Assembly (NCBI RefSeq): GCF_020075545.1 | Contig: NZ_JAIQZK010000001.1 | Span: 248,001 to 312,000 of the forward strand | Direction of reading: 5' to 3' | Length of the DNA: 64,000 nt | Source: Nocardioides sp. TRM66260-LWL | GTDB lineage: Bacteria; Actinomycetota; Actinomycetes; Propionibacteriales; Nocardioidaceae | Part shown: positions 27,330 to 35,191 of the stretch, piece by piece | Layout: each line of letters opens with the position of its first letter | Position numbering within the stretch: the stretch's first letter is position 1 | Translations under genes and position numbers: made by a program | Notes under the pieces: model-generated | What the model was told of the DNA's origin: nothing | Seen by the model: the letters and a program-made list of their open reading frames with translations, nothing else | Databases searched by the model: none

Positions 27330-28055
27330 GTGAACAAGTCACAGCTGGTCGAGGCGCTCGCCGAGCGGTTCGAGGGCAACAGGAAGGCCGCGGCCCACGC
27401 GCTGGAGGCGGTGCTCGACACCATCACCCGCGAGGTCGCCAAGGGCGAGAAGGTCGCGATCACTGGCTTCGGCTCCTTCGAGAAGCGCGTGCGCGAGGCC
27501 CGCCTGGTCCGCAATCCGCAGACCGGCGAGCAGATCCAGGCCAAGCGGACCTCGGTGCCGAAGTTCACCCCCGGCGCCGACCTGAAGAACGTCGTCTCCG
27601 GCGCGAAGAAGCTGCCCGCCCTGCCCAAGGCCGCCGTCACCGCGGCGTCGGCCACCGTCGGCTCGTCGGTCCGCAAGGCCGCCGCCGCTCCCGCGAAGGC
27701 CGCCGACGCGGTCAAGAAGGCCGTCCCCGGCGGCCGGGCGGAGACGTCCGGCGGCGCTGCCGCCGACGCACCTGCGAAGGCCGCGGCGCCGGCCCCGGTG
27801 AAGAAGGCCCCGGTGAAGAAGGCCCCGGTGAAGAAGGCCCCGGTGAAGAAGGCCCCGGTGAAGAAGGCGTCGACCGCCACGAAGACGACCGCGACGGCGA
27901 AGGCCCCCGCGAAGAAGGCCCCCGCGAAGAAGGCGTCTGCGGCGGCGAAGAAGGCCCCGGCGACGAAGAAGATCGCGGCGACGAAGACCGCGGCGAAGAA
28001 GGGCTCGGCGGCGAAGAAGGCCCCGGCGAAGAAGGCGCCCTCGACGGACGCCTGA
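27330..28055 (+). CDS. hup: HU-family nucleoid protein with Lys/Ala/Pro-rich tail (HupB/Hlp type)
   Basis: The first ~95 residues are a complete HU fold: VNKSQLVEALAERFEGNRKA, ITGFGSFEKRVREARLVRNP and FTPGADLKNVV. The remaining ~145 residues form a histone H1-like tail rich in AKKAP-type repeats, including five consecutive APVKK units. This is the actinobacterial HupB/Hlp type that compacts DNA and binds it strongly through the tail. The 241-residue protein starts at GTG 27330, where the HU fold begins and GGGAAGGGA precedes; an upstream GTG at 27309 would add residues not seen in HU. Element D lies 26 bases after the stop. Confidence 0.95.
   Translation: MNKSQLVEALAERFEGNRKAAAHALEAVLDTITREVAKGEKVAITGFGSFEKRVREARLVRNPQTGEQIQAKRTSVPKFTPGADLKNVVSGAKKLPALPKAAVTAASATVGSSVRKAAAAPAKAADAVKKAVPGGRAETSGGAAADAPAKAAAPAPVKKAPVKKAPVKKAPVKKAPVKKASTATKTTATAKAPAKKAPAKKASAAAKKAPATKKIAATKTAAKKGSAAKKAPAKKAPSTDA
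27792..27866 (+). repeat. Five 15-base tandem repeats in the HU tail
   Basis: GCCCCGGTGAAGAAG occurs five times in a row, each coding APVKK. The units are identical at DNA level, which points to recent slippage or unequal exchange. Repeat number sets the positive charge of the tail. Confidence 0.95.
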
Positions 28056-28081
28056 CGAGGCCGGCCGGCACCGGCAGCTGA

Positions 28082-28160
28082 TCAGGGCAGGCAAAACCAG
28101 TCGCGGGCAGGCGAAACTTCACCTGCCCGCGACTGGTTTCCCCGGGCGCCCGGGGAAACC
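28082..28160 (+). repeat. Composite hairpin element, copy D
   Basis: It begins TCAGGGCAGGCAAAA. A hairpin has arms 28097-28105 (CCAGTCGCG) and 28128-28136, extended inward by GGCAGGCGAA pairing with TTCACCTGCC (one mismatch), with apex GAA-AC-TTC. A perfect 26-base palindrome at 28135-28160 has GGTTTCCCCGG arms around GCGC and overlaps the hairpin by two bases. GGCAGGC is present twice, once before and once inside the hairpin. It sits between the convergent hup and cofC genes. Confidence 0.85.
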
Positions 28161-28203
28161 GCACCACTTCTGTGACCCGAGTGACCCGAGTGACTCGAAC
28201 CCC

Positions 28204-28890
28204 TCACCCCACGAGCCCCAGCCGGGCGGCGACGGCGCGGGTGGCGGGCCCGACGCCATGGGCCAGTGCGGCGCGCAGCGCGAGCAGGTCGTCGACGTCG
28301 CGGCGCAGCGCGTCGAGCCCGGCCAGGTCGGGCTCGACCGCGCCGATGTCGGCATGCGCCGCCCGCGAGGCCCCGCCGAACCGGGGGGCGAACGTCGCGG
28401 CGGCCGCCGCGTAGAGGCAGGTGCCCGTGCCGTCCGCGTCCGGCACGATCGCGGCCGGCGCGGCAGCCAGCAGCGCGGCCAGCCGCCCGAGCGCGAGGTC
28501 GAGGTCGGCGGACCGCAGGGCGGGGAGGTCGCCGCACAGGGCGGCGAGCAGGGCATCGGGGTGACGCCGGCGGGCCTCCGCCGCCGCCTGACGCAGGGTG
28601 TCGTTGAGGCCGTGCGTCGAGCCGTCGGGCACGGCGTCGGCCCCTAGGTCGCGGACGCGGGCGGCCAGCCGGGCGTCGTCGGTGACGACGAGCACAGCCC
28701 GCACCTCCCGCGCGGCCACGGCGGCGGCGACGGTGTCGAGCGCGAACGCCTCGGCGAGCGCGGTGCGGTCGGCGTCGAGCACGCCCACGAGCCGCGACTT
28801 CGCGTGCTCCGGCGGCTTGACGGGCACGAGGACCACCCAGCCCGACGCGAGCGCCGGGAGGGCGGACGACTCGGGCTCGGTGGAGGACAC
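28204..28890 (-). CDS. cofC: 2-phospho-L-lactate/phosphoenolpyruvate guanylyltransferase (F420 biosynthesis)
   Basis: CofC/FbiD activates phosphoenolpyruvate (or 2-phospholactate) with GTP, the first committed step for the side chain of coenzyme F420. The 228-residue protein has [16 protein letters not shown] (nucleotide loop), [14 protein letters not shown] and [14 protein letters not shown], all family marks. GTG start with GGAGGA seven bases upstream. Position between hup and plsC/gpsA is usual in actinobacteria. No other F420 gene is in this window. Confidence 0.92.
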   Translation of the reverse strand: MSSTEPESSALPALASGWVVLVPVKPPEHAKSRLVGVLDADRTALAEAFALDTVAAAVAAREVRAVLVVTDDARLAARVRDLGADAVPDGSTHGLNDTLRQAAAEARRRHPDALLAALCGDLPALRSADLDLALGRLAALLAAAPAAIVPDADGTGTCLYAAAAATFAPRFGGASRAAHADIGAVEPDLAGLDALRRDVDDLLALRAALAHGVGPATRAVAARLGLVG

Positions 28891-28973
28891 CGCGGCATCC
28901 TCCCAGGCGGCCGCCGTCGTCGCCCTCCGCCCCGCCGAGGCGTCCGACGCCCGGCGGGAGGCTGGCGGGCGGG

Positions 28974-28979
28974 TAGCCT
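28974..28979 (+). promoter_or_regulatory. -10 box (TAGCCT) of a leaderless promoter for plsC-gpsA
   Basis: TAGCCT, six bases, then GTG at 28986. No ribosome-binding sequence precedes the start. It lies 85 bases from the divergent cofC start. Confidence 0.6.
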
Positions 28980-28985
28980 GCCGCC

Positions 28986-29780
28986 GTGAGCGTGGTGCGA
29001 CGACTGCAGGGGCCCCGAGGGCTGGGGTTCTCCGTGGCCGTGCCGATCATCAAGCCGCTCCTGTGGGCCACGGTGTCGCGCGACTGGCGCGAGGGCCTGC
29101 GCATCCCCGCCGAGGGCGGCTGCGTCGTCGCCCTCAACCACAACTCGCACGTCGACCCGCTCACCGCGGCCCACCTGGTCTACGACCGCGGTCGCCTCCC
29201 GCGCTACCTGGCCAAGTCGGGCCTGTTCACCACGCCGGTGATCGGCCCGTTCATGCGCGCCGCCGGCCAGATCCCGGTCGAGCGCGAGTCCGCCGCCGCC
29301 GCGGGGGCCTTCGACGCCGCCGTCGAGGCCGTGCGCGCGGGCGAGTGCGTCGTGGTCTACCCCGAGGGGACGATCACCCGCGACCCCGACGGCTGGCCGA
29401 TGCGCGGCAAGTCGGGCGCGGCCCGCATCGCGCTGCGCACCGGCTGCCCCGTCGTGCCCGTCGGCCAGTGGGGCGCCCAGGCGCTGCTGGCCCCGTACTC
29501 CGGCCGTCCGCACCTGCTGCCGCCGCGCAAGCGCGTCACCATGCTCGTCGGCGAGCCGGTCGACCTCGACGACCTCCGCGCCCGCGTGGCGCCGGGCGCC
29601 GAGCCCGACGCCGAGATCGTCGTCGAGGCCACCGAGCGGATCATGCGGGCGATCGTCGGGCTGGTCGCCGAGATCCGCGACGAGGTCCCGCCGGCCACCC
29701 TGTTCGACCCGCGGGCCGCCGGCCAGCGGGCGTTCGGCAACCCCAAGCGCGGGCCGCAGGCCCGGGAGGAGGCGTCGTGA
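28986..29780 (+). CDS. plsC: 1-acyl-sn-glycerol-3-phosphate acyltransferase family protein
   Basis: The 264-residue PlsC-family protein has NHNSHVD (catalytic NHxxxxD, about residues 51-57), the substrate-binding VYPEGTIT (about 124-131) and PVVPVGQWG. These enzymes acylate lysophosphatidate to phosphatidate at the membrane. It overlaps gpsA, which makes glycerol-3-phosphate, by four bases, so both supply phospholipid synthesis. Actinobacteria often carry several paralogues, so its exact acyl acceptor is not certain. GTG start judged leaderless. Confidence 0.9.
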   Translation: MSVVRRLQGPRGLGFSVAVPIIKPLLWATVSRDWREGLRIPAEGGCVVALNHNSHVDPLTAAHLVYDRGRLPRYLAKSGLFTTPVIGPFMRAAGQIPVERESAAAAGAFDAAVEAVRAGECVVVYPEGTITRDPDGWPMRGKSGAARIALRTGCPVVPVGQWGAQALLAPYSGRPHLLPPRKRVTMLVGEPVDLDDLRARVAPGAEPDAEIVVEATERIMRAIVGLVAEIRDEVPPATLFDPRAAGQRAFGNPKRGPQAREEAS

Positions 29781-30784
29781 GGCGGGGCAAGGTCGCGGTC
29801 TGCGGCGCGGGCGCGTGGGGCACCGCCTTCTCGATCGTGCTGGCCGACGCCGGCAACGACGTGACGATGTGGGCGCGGCGTCCCGAGGTCGCCGAGGCGA
29901 TCACCCGCGACCACGAGAACCCCGACTACCAGCCGGGCATCCGGCTGCCCGACGCGATCGACGCCACCGACGACGTCGAGCGGGCGCTGCACGGCGCGGA
30001 CGTCGTGGTGCTGGCCACGCCGTCGCAGACGCTGCGCGCCAACCTCACCGAGTGGGCGCCGCACATCGCCGGCGACGCCGTGCTGGTGTCGCTGATGAAG
30101 GGCGTCGAGCTCGGCACCCTCAACCGCATGAGCGAGGTCATCCACCAGGCCACCGGAGCCGGACCCGAGCGCATCGCCGTGGTCAGCGGGCCCAACCTCT
30201 CGCCCGAGATCGCCCGCCGCGAGCCGGCGGCGTCCGTCGTCGCCTGCGAGGACGAGTCGGTGGCGCGCGCGCTCCAGGCCCGCGTCCACTCGCCGTCCTT
30301 CCGCCCCTACACCAGCGTCGACGTGCTGGGCTGCGAGCTCGGCGGCGCCTACAAGAACGTCGTCGGCCTCGCGGTCGGCATGGCGGTGGGCCTGGGCTTC
30401 GGCGACAACACGACCGCCTCGGTCATCACCCGCGGCCTGGCCGAGACTGCGCGGCTGGCGATGCGCCTGGGCGCCAACCCGCTGACCCTCATGGGCCTGG
30501 CCGGCCTCGGCGACCTCGTCGCCACCTGCTCCTCCCCGCTCTCGCGCAACCGCTCGTTCGGCGAGCGGCTCGGACGCGGCCAGACCACCGAGGAGATCTA
30601 CGCCTCGACCCGTCAGGTCGCCGAGGGCGCCAAGTCGTGCTCCTCGCTGCGAGCGCTGGCCGAGCAGTCCGGCGTCGACGCCCCCGTCGCGCAGTACGTC
30701 GACGACGTCGTCGGCGGACGGCTCACCGCCACGCAGATGATGGACGAGATCCTCGCCCGCAGCACGAAGGCCGAGACCGACTGA
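29777..30784 (+). CDS. gpsA: Glycerol-3-phosphate dehydrogenase [NAD(P)+]
   Basis: GpsA reduces dihydroxyacetone phosphate to sn-glycerol-3-phosphate for phospholipids. The 335-residue protein has the dinucleotide fold [18 protein letters not shown] at the N-terminus, [16 protein letters not shown], the catalytic-Lys region [20 protein letters not shown] and [15 protein letters not shown] start overlaps plsC (GTGA). Standard length and order with plsC. Confidence 0.96.
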   Translation: MRRGKVAVCGAGAWGTAFSIVLADAGNDVTMWARRPEVAEAITRDHENPDYQPGIRLPDAIDATDDVERALHGADVVVLATPSQTLRANLTEWAPHIAGDAVLVSLMKGVELGTLNRMSEVIHQATGAGPERIAVVSGPNLSPEIARREPAASVVACEDESVARALQARVHSPSFRPYTSVDVLGCELGGAYKNVVGLAVGMAVGLGFGDNTTASVITRGLAETARLAMRLGANPLTLMGLAGLGDLVATCSSPLSRNRSFGERLGRGQTTEEIYASTRQVAEGAKSCSSLRALAEQSGVDAPVAQYVDDVVGGRLTATQMMDEILARSTKAETD

Positions 30785-30799
30785 CCTCGTCCGGCCGGC

Positions 30800-31480
30800 T
30801 CAGCCGAGGGTGATCCGCCGGTCGGCGCGCGGCGCAGCATCCCGGACCAGCCGCGCGGTGGGCTCGTCGACGTCGGCCACCCACGCGCGCGCCGCGTCCG
30901 GCGCCTTGCCGGAGGCGATGTGCCGCGCGACGAGCCGCTCGCGGCGCACGGCGTCGTCGAGCTCGAGGTGCCACACGGCGTCGAGCAGCGGCCGCACCTG
31001 CGACCACCGCGCCCCGGGACGGTCGTCGAGGAGCAGGTGGTTGCCCTCCGTCAGCACCAGCCGGACGCCGGCCGGCACGACGAGCGCCGCGGCGATCGGC
31101 TGCTCGAGGTCGCGCTCGAACCCCGGGGCGTAGACGTCGAGGTCCGGCTCGTCGCGGCAGCGACGCAGCAGCGCGACGTAGCCGTCGACGTCGAAGGTGT
31201 CCGGCGCGCCCTTGCGCCCCAGGCGACCGAGGCGGCGCAGCTGCGCGTCGGCGAGGTGGAAGCCGTCCATCGGCACGTGCGCCGCGCCGATCCCGGCGGC
31301 CGCCGCGCCCGCGAGGAGGGCGTCGACGAGCGTCGACTTCCCGGCCCCGGGGGCGCCGCTGAGGCCGAGCAGCACCCGGCGTCGGCCGAGCACCTCGCCC
31401 GACGATCCGTCCGCGGATCCGTCGAGCCCCCCGACCAGCGCGAGCGCGTCGGCGAGCAGGTCGTCCACCGCGACCGCCAC
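30800..31480 (-). CDS. P-loop nucleoside/nucleotide kinase family protein
   Basis: The 226-residue protein resembles uridine kinase and pantothenate kinase-like proteins. It has P-loop GLSGAPGAGKSTLVDALL (about residues 39-56), VPMDGFHLADAQLRRLG, APDTFDVDGYVALL and LTEGNHLLLDD. The family phosphorylates small hydroxyl compounds, possibly sugars or nucleosides; the substrate cannot be read. GTG start with a GAGGGG ribosome site; it lies 12 bases after the transsulfuration gene and is probably co-transcribed with it. Confidence 0.85.
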   Translation of the reverse strand: MAVAVDDLLADALALVGGLDGSADGSSGEVLGRRRVLLGLSGAPGAGKSTLVDALLAGAAAAGIGAAHVPMDGFHLADAQLRRLGRLGRKGAPDTFDVDGYVALLRRCRDEPDLDVYAPGFERDLEQPIAAALVVPAGVRLVLTEGNHLLLDDRPGARWSQVRPLLDAVWHLELDDAVRRERLVARHIASGKAPDAARAWVADVDEPTARLVRDAAPRADRRITLG

Positions 31481-31492
31481 GACGGGTGCCCC

Positions 31493-32584
31493 TCAGTCCG
31501 GCGTCGGCAGCGCGTCGAGCGCGCCGCGCAGGTCGGTCCAGAGGTCCTCGGGGTCCTCGATGCCGACGGAGAGCCGCACCAGGGCGTCGGGGATGCCCGC
31601 CGGCTCGGACTTCCAGCGCCGGCGCCGCTCGAAGGTCGACTCCACGCCGCCGAGGCTGGTGGTGAAGACCCACAGCTCGGTCGAGCGGGTCAGCAGGTCG
31701 GCGGCCAGCGGTCCGCCGGCGAGCACCAGCGAGACGATCCCGCCGAAGCCCGGGTACCGCACCTCCGAGACGGCGGGGTGCGCGCGCAGCCGCTCGGCCA
31801 GCAGCGCGGCGGTCGCCTGGGCGCGCTCCAGCCGCAGCGGCAGCGTGCGCAGGCCGCGGGTGGCCAGGTAGGCCTCCAGGACGCCGGGCACCGCGCCCAG
31901 CAGGTCGCGACGGCCCTTGACGACGTCGTGCAGCGCGTCGTCGCGCACCACCACGGCGCCCATGAGCACGTCGCTGTGGCCCGCGAGGTACTTCGTCGCC
32001 GAGTGCACGACGATGTCGGCGCCGTGCTCGAGCGGGCGCTGCAGGAGCGGCGTGGCGAAGGTGTTGTCGACGACCACCGAGGCACCGGCCGCATGCGCCG
32101 CGGCGATCGCCGCGGGCAGGTCGATCACCTCCAGCGCCGGGTTGGTGGGGGACTCCAGCCACACCAGCGCGACGTCGTCGTCGCAGGCCGCGGCGATCGC
32201 GCCGGGGTCGGTGACGTCGACCAGCCGGGTGCGCACGCGGCCGCGCGCCTCGAGATCGCCGAGCTGCACGATCGTGCCGTTGTAGGCGTGCTGCGGCGCC
32301 ACGACGACGCCGTCCTGCCCGACGAGGTCGAGCACCGTGGCCACGGCCGCCAGCCCGGAGGCGAAGGCCAGCGCCCGGCCGCCCTCGAGGGCGCCGAGGG
32401 CCTCCTCGAACGCCTGCCAGGTGGGGTTGCCCCAGCGTCCGTACTCGCGGTCGCCGCCGCCGACGAAGGTCGAGGCGGGCGTCATCGGCGTGTTCAGCGG
32501 CTGATCGGCCTCGTGCGGCGGACGCCCGGCGTGCACGGCGATCGTCGCGGGCTGCCAGCGGTCGGGGTTCCAGCGTTCGGCCAT
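31493..32584 (-). CDS. metB: Cystathionine gamma-synthase/lyase family PLP enzyme
   Basis: The 363-residue fold-type I PLP protein of the Cys/Met metabolism family carries [38 protein letters not shown] and the PLP Lys in [12 protein letters not shown]. The family covers cystathionine gamma-synthase, gamma-lyase and related enzymes that cannot be separated with confidence by eye; the metB symbol is provisional. The ATG is six bases after a TAGTGT box on the minus strand, so the transcript is likely leaderless. This promoter is interlocked with that of murF. Confidence 0.82.
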   Translation of the reverse strand: MAERWNPDRWQPATIAVHAGRPPHEADQPLNTPMTPASTFVGGGDREYGRWGNPTWQAFEEALGALEGGRALAFASGLAAVATVLDLVGQDGVVVAPQHAYNGTIVQLGDLEARGRVRTRLVDVTDPGAIAAACDDDVALVWLESPTNPALEVIDLPAAIAAAHAAGASVVVDNTFATPLLQRPLEHGADIVVHSATKYLAGHSDVLMGAVVVRDDALHDVVKGRRDLLGAVPGVLEAYLATRGLRTLPLRLERAQATAALLAERLRAHPAVSEVRYPGFGGIVSLVLAGGPLAADLLTRSTELWVFTTSLGGVESTFERRRRWKSEPAGIPDALVRLSVGIEDPEDLWTDLRGALDALPTPD

Positions 32585-32590
32585 GGCGAC

Positions 32591-32600
32591 ACACTAGATT
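32591..32600. promoter_or_regulatory. Interlocked divergent -10 boxes for metB and murF
   Basis: In ACACTAGATT the minus strand reads TAGTGT (six bases before the metB ATG at 32584) and the plus strand reads TAGATT (seven bases before the GTG at 32608). The two hexamers share the central TA of a CTAG palindrome. Only 23 bases separate the two start codons, so both genes are likely read as leaderless transcripts from one bidirectional site. Confidence 0.6.
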
Positions 32601-32607
32601 CTGCGCC

Positions 32608-32640
32608 GTGAACCGCCCGACGCCGCAGGCCCTCCGATGA
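32608..32640 (+). CDS. Ten-codon upstream reading frame coupled to murF
   Basis: GTG at 32608 begins a frame of ten codons ([11 protein letters not shown]) whose TGA overlaps the murF ATG (ATGA at 32637-32640). The GTG sits seven bases after a TAGATT box, where a leaderless start is expected, and no Shine-Dalgarno precedes the murF ATG. Ribosomes that finish this short frame could restart on murF. It may instead simply be the transcript's 5' end; translation is inferred. Confidence 0.45.
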   Translation: MNRPTPQALR

Positions 32641-34046
32641 TCCCGATCGCGCTCCCGGAGCTCGTCGCGCTGCTCGACGGCCGCCTCGCGCTGCCGGACG
32701 GGCTCGAGCCGACGGCCGCCGAGCGGATCGTCGTCGACGGTCCCGTGGTCATCGACGGCCGCGAGGCGGCCCCGGGCTCGCTGTTCGTCGCGTTCGCCGG
32801 CGAGCGCTCCGACGGCCACGACCACGCTCCCCAGGCCGGCGCGCAGGGCGCGGTCGCCGTGCTCGGCAGCCGGCCCACCGCCCTGCCCACGATCGTCGTC
32901 GACGACGCCCGCGACGCCCTCCAGCGGCTGGCCTCCCACGTCGTCGCGCGGCTGCGGGCCGAGGGCGGGCTGCGCATCGTCGGCATCACCGGCTCGCAGG
33001 GCAAGACCTCCACCAAGGACCTCCTCGCGGCGGTGCTGGCCGACGCCGCGCCGACGGTGGCCACGCTCGGCTCGTACAACAACGAGCTCGGCATGCCCCT
33101 CACCGCGCTGCGCGCGGACGCCGGCACCCGCTTCCTCGTGCTCGAGATGGGCGCCCGCGGCATCGGGCACATCGCCGAGCTGACCCGGCTCGTCACCCCC
33201 GACGTCGGGATGGTGCTGTGCGTCGGCCAGGCCCACCTGAGCGAGTTCGGCTCCCGCGAGGCGATCGCGCAGGCCAAGGGCGAGCTCGTCGAGTGCCTCG
33301 CCCCCGACGGCGTCGCGGTGCTCAACGTCGACGACGAGCGGGTCGCCGCCATGGCCGCCCGCACCCGCGCCCGCGTCCGGCGGTTCAGCCCCTCCGGACG
33401 CCCCGGCGGGCCCGGCGACGTGCGCGTGGAGGCGCTCGAGCTCGACCGGCTCGGCCGCCCGACCTTCGACCTCGTCAGCGACGACGAGCGCGCGCGCGTG
33501 ACCCTGCACCTCATCGGCGCGCACCAGGCCGCCAACGCGGCCGCCGCGGCGACGGCGGCGCTCGCCCTCGGCGTGCCGCTGGAGCGCATCGGCGCCTCGC
33601 TCGGCGGCGTCGCGTCGCTCTCGCGCTGGCGCATGGAGCTGCACGAGCGCGCGGACGGCGTCGTGCTGCTCAACGACGCCTACAACGCCAACCCCGACTC
33701 CATGCGGGCCGCGCTCGACGCGCTCGGCGTGATCGGCCAGGACCCCGCCACCAGCCGCACCCTCGCGGTGCTGGGGGAGATGCGCGAGCTCGGCGACGTC
33801 GCCCCGGCCGAGCACGCCGGCGTCGGCGCGTACGCCGTCGAGCGCGGCGTCGACCGCCTGCTGGTCGTGGGCGAGGCCGCGCGCGACATCCTCGTCGGCG
33901 CCGGGTCCCGGGCCGACGACGTCTGGGTGGCCGACGCCGCCGCGGCCACCGCCTGGCTGCGCGAGCACGTCGGCCCAGGCGACGCCGTGCTGTTCAAGGC
34001 CTCGAACGGGGCGCGCCTGTTCGAGGTCGCCGCGGCGCTTCGGTAG
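32637..34046 (+). CDS. murF: UDP-N-acetylmuramoyl-tripeptide--D-alanyl-D-alanine ligase (MurF family)
   Basis: MurF adds D-Ala-D-Ala to the UDP-MurNAc tripeptide, making the peptidoglycan precursor. The 469-residue Mur ligase has [16 protein letters not shown] (N-domain), the P-loop [20 protein letters not shown] (about residues 117-136), [23 protein letters not shown] and [15 protein letters not shown]. It is followed by ddl, whose product is its substrate. Most actinobacteria also keep a murF in the dcw cell-division cluster, so this may be a second copy. Start ATG is coupled to a short upstream frame. Confidence 0.93.
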   Translation: MIPIALPELVALLDGRLALPDGLEPTAAERIVVDGPVVIDGREAAPGSLFVAFAGERSDGHDHAPQAGAQGAVAVLGSRPTALPTIVVDDARDALQRLASHVVARLRAEGGLRIVGITGSQGKTSTKDLLAAVLADAAPTVATLGSYNNELGMPLTALRADAGTRFLVLEMGARGIGHIAELTRLVTPDVGMVLCVGQAHLSEFGSREAIAQAKGELVECLAPDGVAVLNVDDERVAAMAARTRARVRRFSPSGRPGGPGDVRVEALELDRLGRPTFDLVSDDERARVTLHLIGAHQAANAAAAATAALALGVPLERIGASLGGVASLSRWRMELHERADGVVLLNDAYNANPDSMRAALDALGVIGQDPATSRTLAVLGEMRELGDVAPAEHAGVGAYAVERGVDRLLVVGEAARDILVGAGSRADDVWVADAAAATAWLREHVGPGDAVLFKASNGARLFEVAAALR

Positions 34047-34049
34047 CGT
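34044..34049 (+). promoter_or_regulatory. Candidate -10 box (TAGCGT) for ddl, overlapping the murF stop codon
   Basis: The murF TAG stop is the first half of TAGCGT, which lies eight bases before the ddl GTG at 34058. A leaderless ddl transcript in addition to read-through from murF is possible. Confidence 0.4.
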
Positions 34050-34057
34050 CCCGGCCC

Positions 34058-35188
34058 GTGCCCGACACCACGCCGTCCACCGCGCCCGTCCCCGAGCCCG
34101 CCGCGTCCCTGCCGGGCGGGGACGGTCGCAAGGTGCGGGTGGCGCTGCTCTTCGGCGGCCGCTCCGGCGAGCACTCGATCTCGGCGGCCACCGCCGCGGG
34201 CGTCATGCAGGCGCTCGACCGCGACCGCTACGAGGTGCTGCCGGTGGGCATCACCCGCCAGGGCCGCTGGGTGCTCGCCGCCGACGACGCCGAGCCGTGG
34301 CGGCTGCGCGCCGGCCACCTGCCCGAGGTCACCGACGACGCCGGCACCGCGATCGTGACGCTCGCCGACCTGGGCGGCGTCGACGTCGTGTTCCCGCTGC
34401 TGCACGGCCCGTTCGGCGAGGACGGCACCATCCAGGGCCTGCTCGAGCTGGCCGACGTGCCGTACGTCGGCGCGGGCGTGCTGGCCTCGGCGGTCGGCAT
34501 GGACAAGCACTTCATGAAGGTGGTCTTCGCCGGTCACGGACTGCCCGTCGGACCCTGGGTCACCGTCACCCCGCGCGACTGGACGCACCGGCGCGACGAG
34601 GCGCTGGCGCGGGTCGAGCGCGAGCTGCGGTTCCCCGTCTTCGTGAAGCCCGCGCGGGCCGGCTCGTCCCTGGGCGTCACCCGCGTCGACACCCCCGGAG
34701 GCCTGGCCGAGGCGATCGAGGCCGCCCGGTTCCACGACCCCAAGGTCCTGGTCGAGCAGGGTCTCGAGGGCCGCGAGATCGAGTGCGCCGTGCTCGGTGG
34801 ACGCGACGGCGCCGAGCCCCGCGCGTCGGTGCCGGGCGAGATCGTCGTCGACCACGCCGCGGCCGACTTCTACGACTTCGAGGCCAAGTACGTCTCCGCC
34901 GACGGCGCTCGCACCGAGGCGCCCGCCGACCTCCCGCCGGAGGTCGCCGAGCGGGTCCGGGCCGTGGCGGTGGCCGCCTTCGACGCGGTCGGCGCCGAGG
35001 GGCTCTCGCGGGTCGACGTGTTCGTCACCGAGGCCGGCGAGGTGACGATCAACGAGATCAACACGATGCCCGGGTTCACGCCCATCTCGATGTACTCGAA
35101 GATGTGGGAGGCCAGCGGCCTGCCCTACTCCGCGCTGGTCGACGAGCTCATCGCGCTCGCCCTCGAGCGTCCGACCGGTCTGCGCTGA
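34058..35188 (+). CDS. ddl: D-alanine--D-alanine ligase
   Basis: Ddl joins two D-alanines for peptidoglycan. The 376-residue ATP-grasp protein has VALLFGGRSGEHSISAATA, HGPFGEDGTIQGLLELADVP, VKPARAGSSLGVTRV, the omega loop FYDFEAKYVSADG and INEINTMPGFTPISMYSKMW with the metal-binding Glu and Asn intact. The Tyr/Phe pattern of the omega loop fits a D-Ala-D-Ala rather than D-Ala-D-Lac enzyme. A 20-residue Pro/Ala-rich N-terminal tail follows the GTG start. Its 3' end lies three bases from a convergent paralogue. Confidence 0.94.
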   Translation: MPDTTPSTAPVPEPAASLPGGDGRKVRVALLFGGRSGEHSISAATAAGVMQALDRDRYEVLPVGITRQGRWVLAADDAEPWRLRAGHLPEVTDDAGTAIVTLADLGGVDVVFPLLHGPFGEDGTIQGLLELADVPYVGAGVLASAVGMDKHFMKVVFAGHGLPVGPWVTVTPRDWTHRRDEALARVERELRFPVFVKPARAGSSLGVTRVDTPGGLAEAIEAARFHDPKVLVEQGLEGREIECAVLGGRDGAEPRASVPGEIVVDHAAADFYDFEAKYVSADGARTEAPADLPPEVAERVRAVAVAAFDAVGAEGLSRVDVFVTEAGEVTINEINTMPGFTPISMYSKMWEASGLPYSALVDELIALALERPTGLR

Positions 35189-35191
35189 GGC

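Noticed and set aside
30723..33968. A 1081-codon minus-strand frame across the kinase, metB and murF
   Set aside because: Arg/Ala/Gly-rich with no domain; overlaps three well-supported genes.
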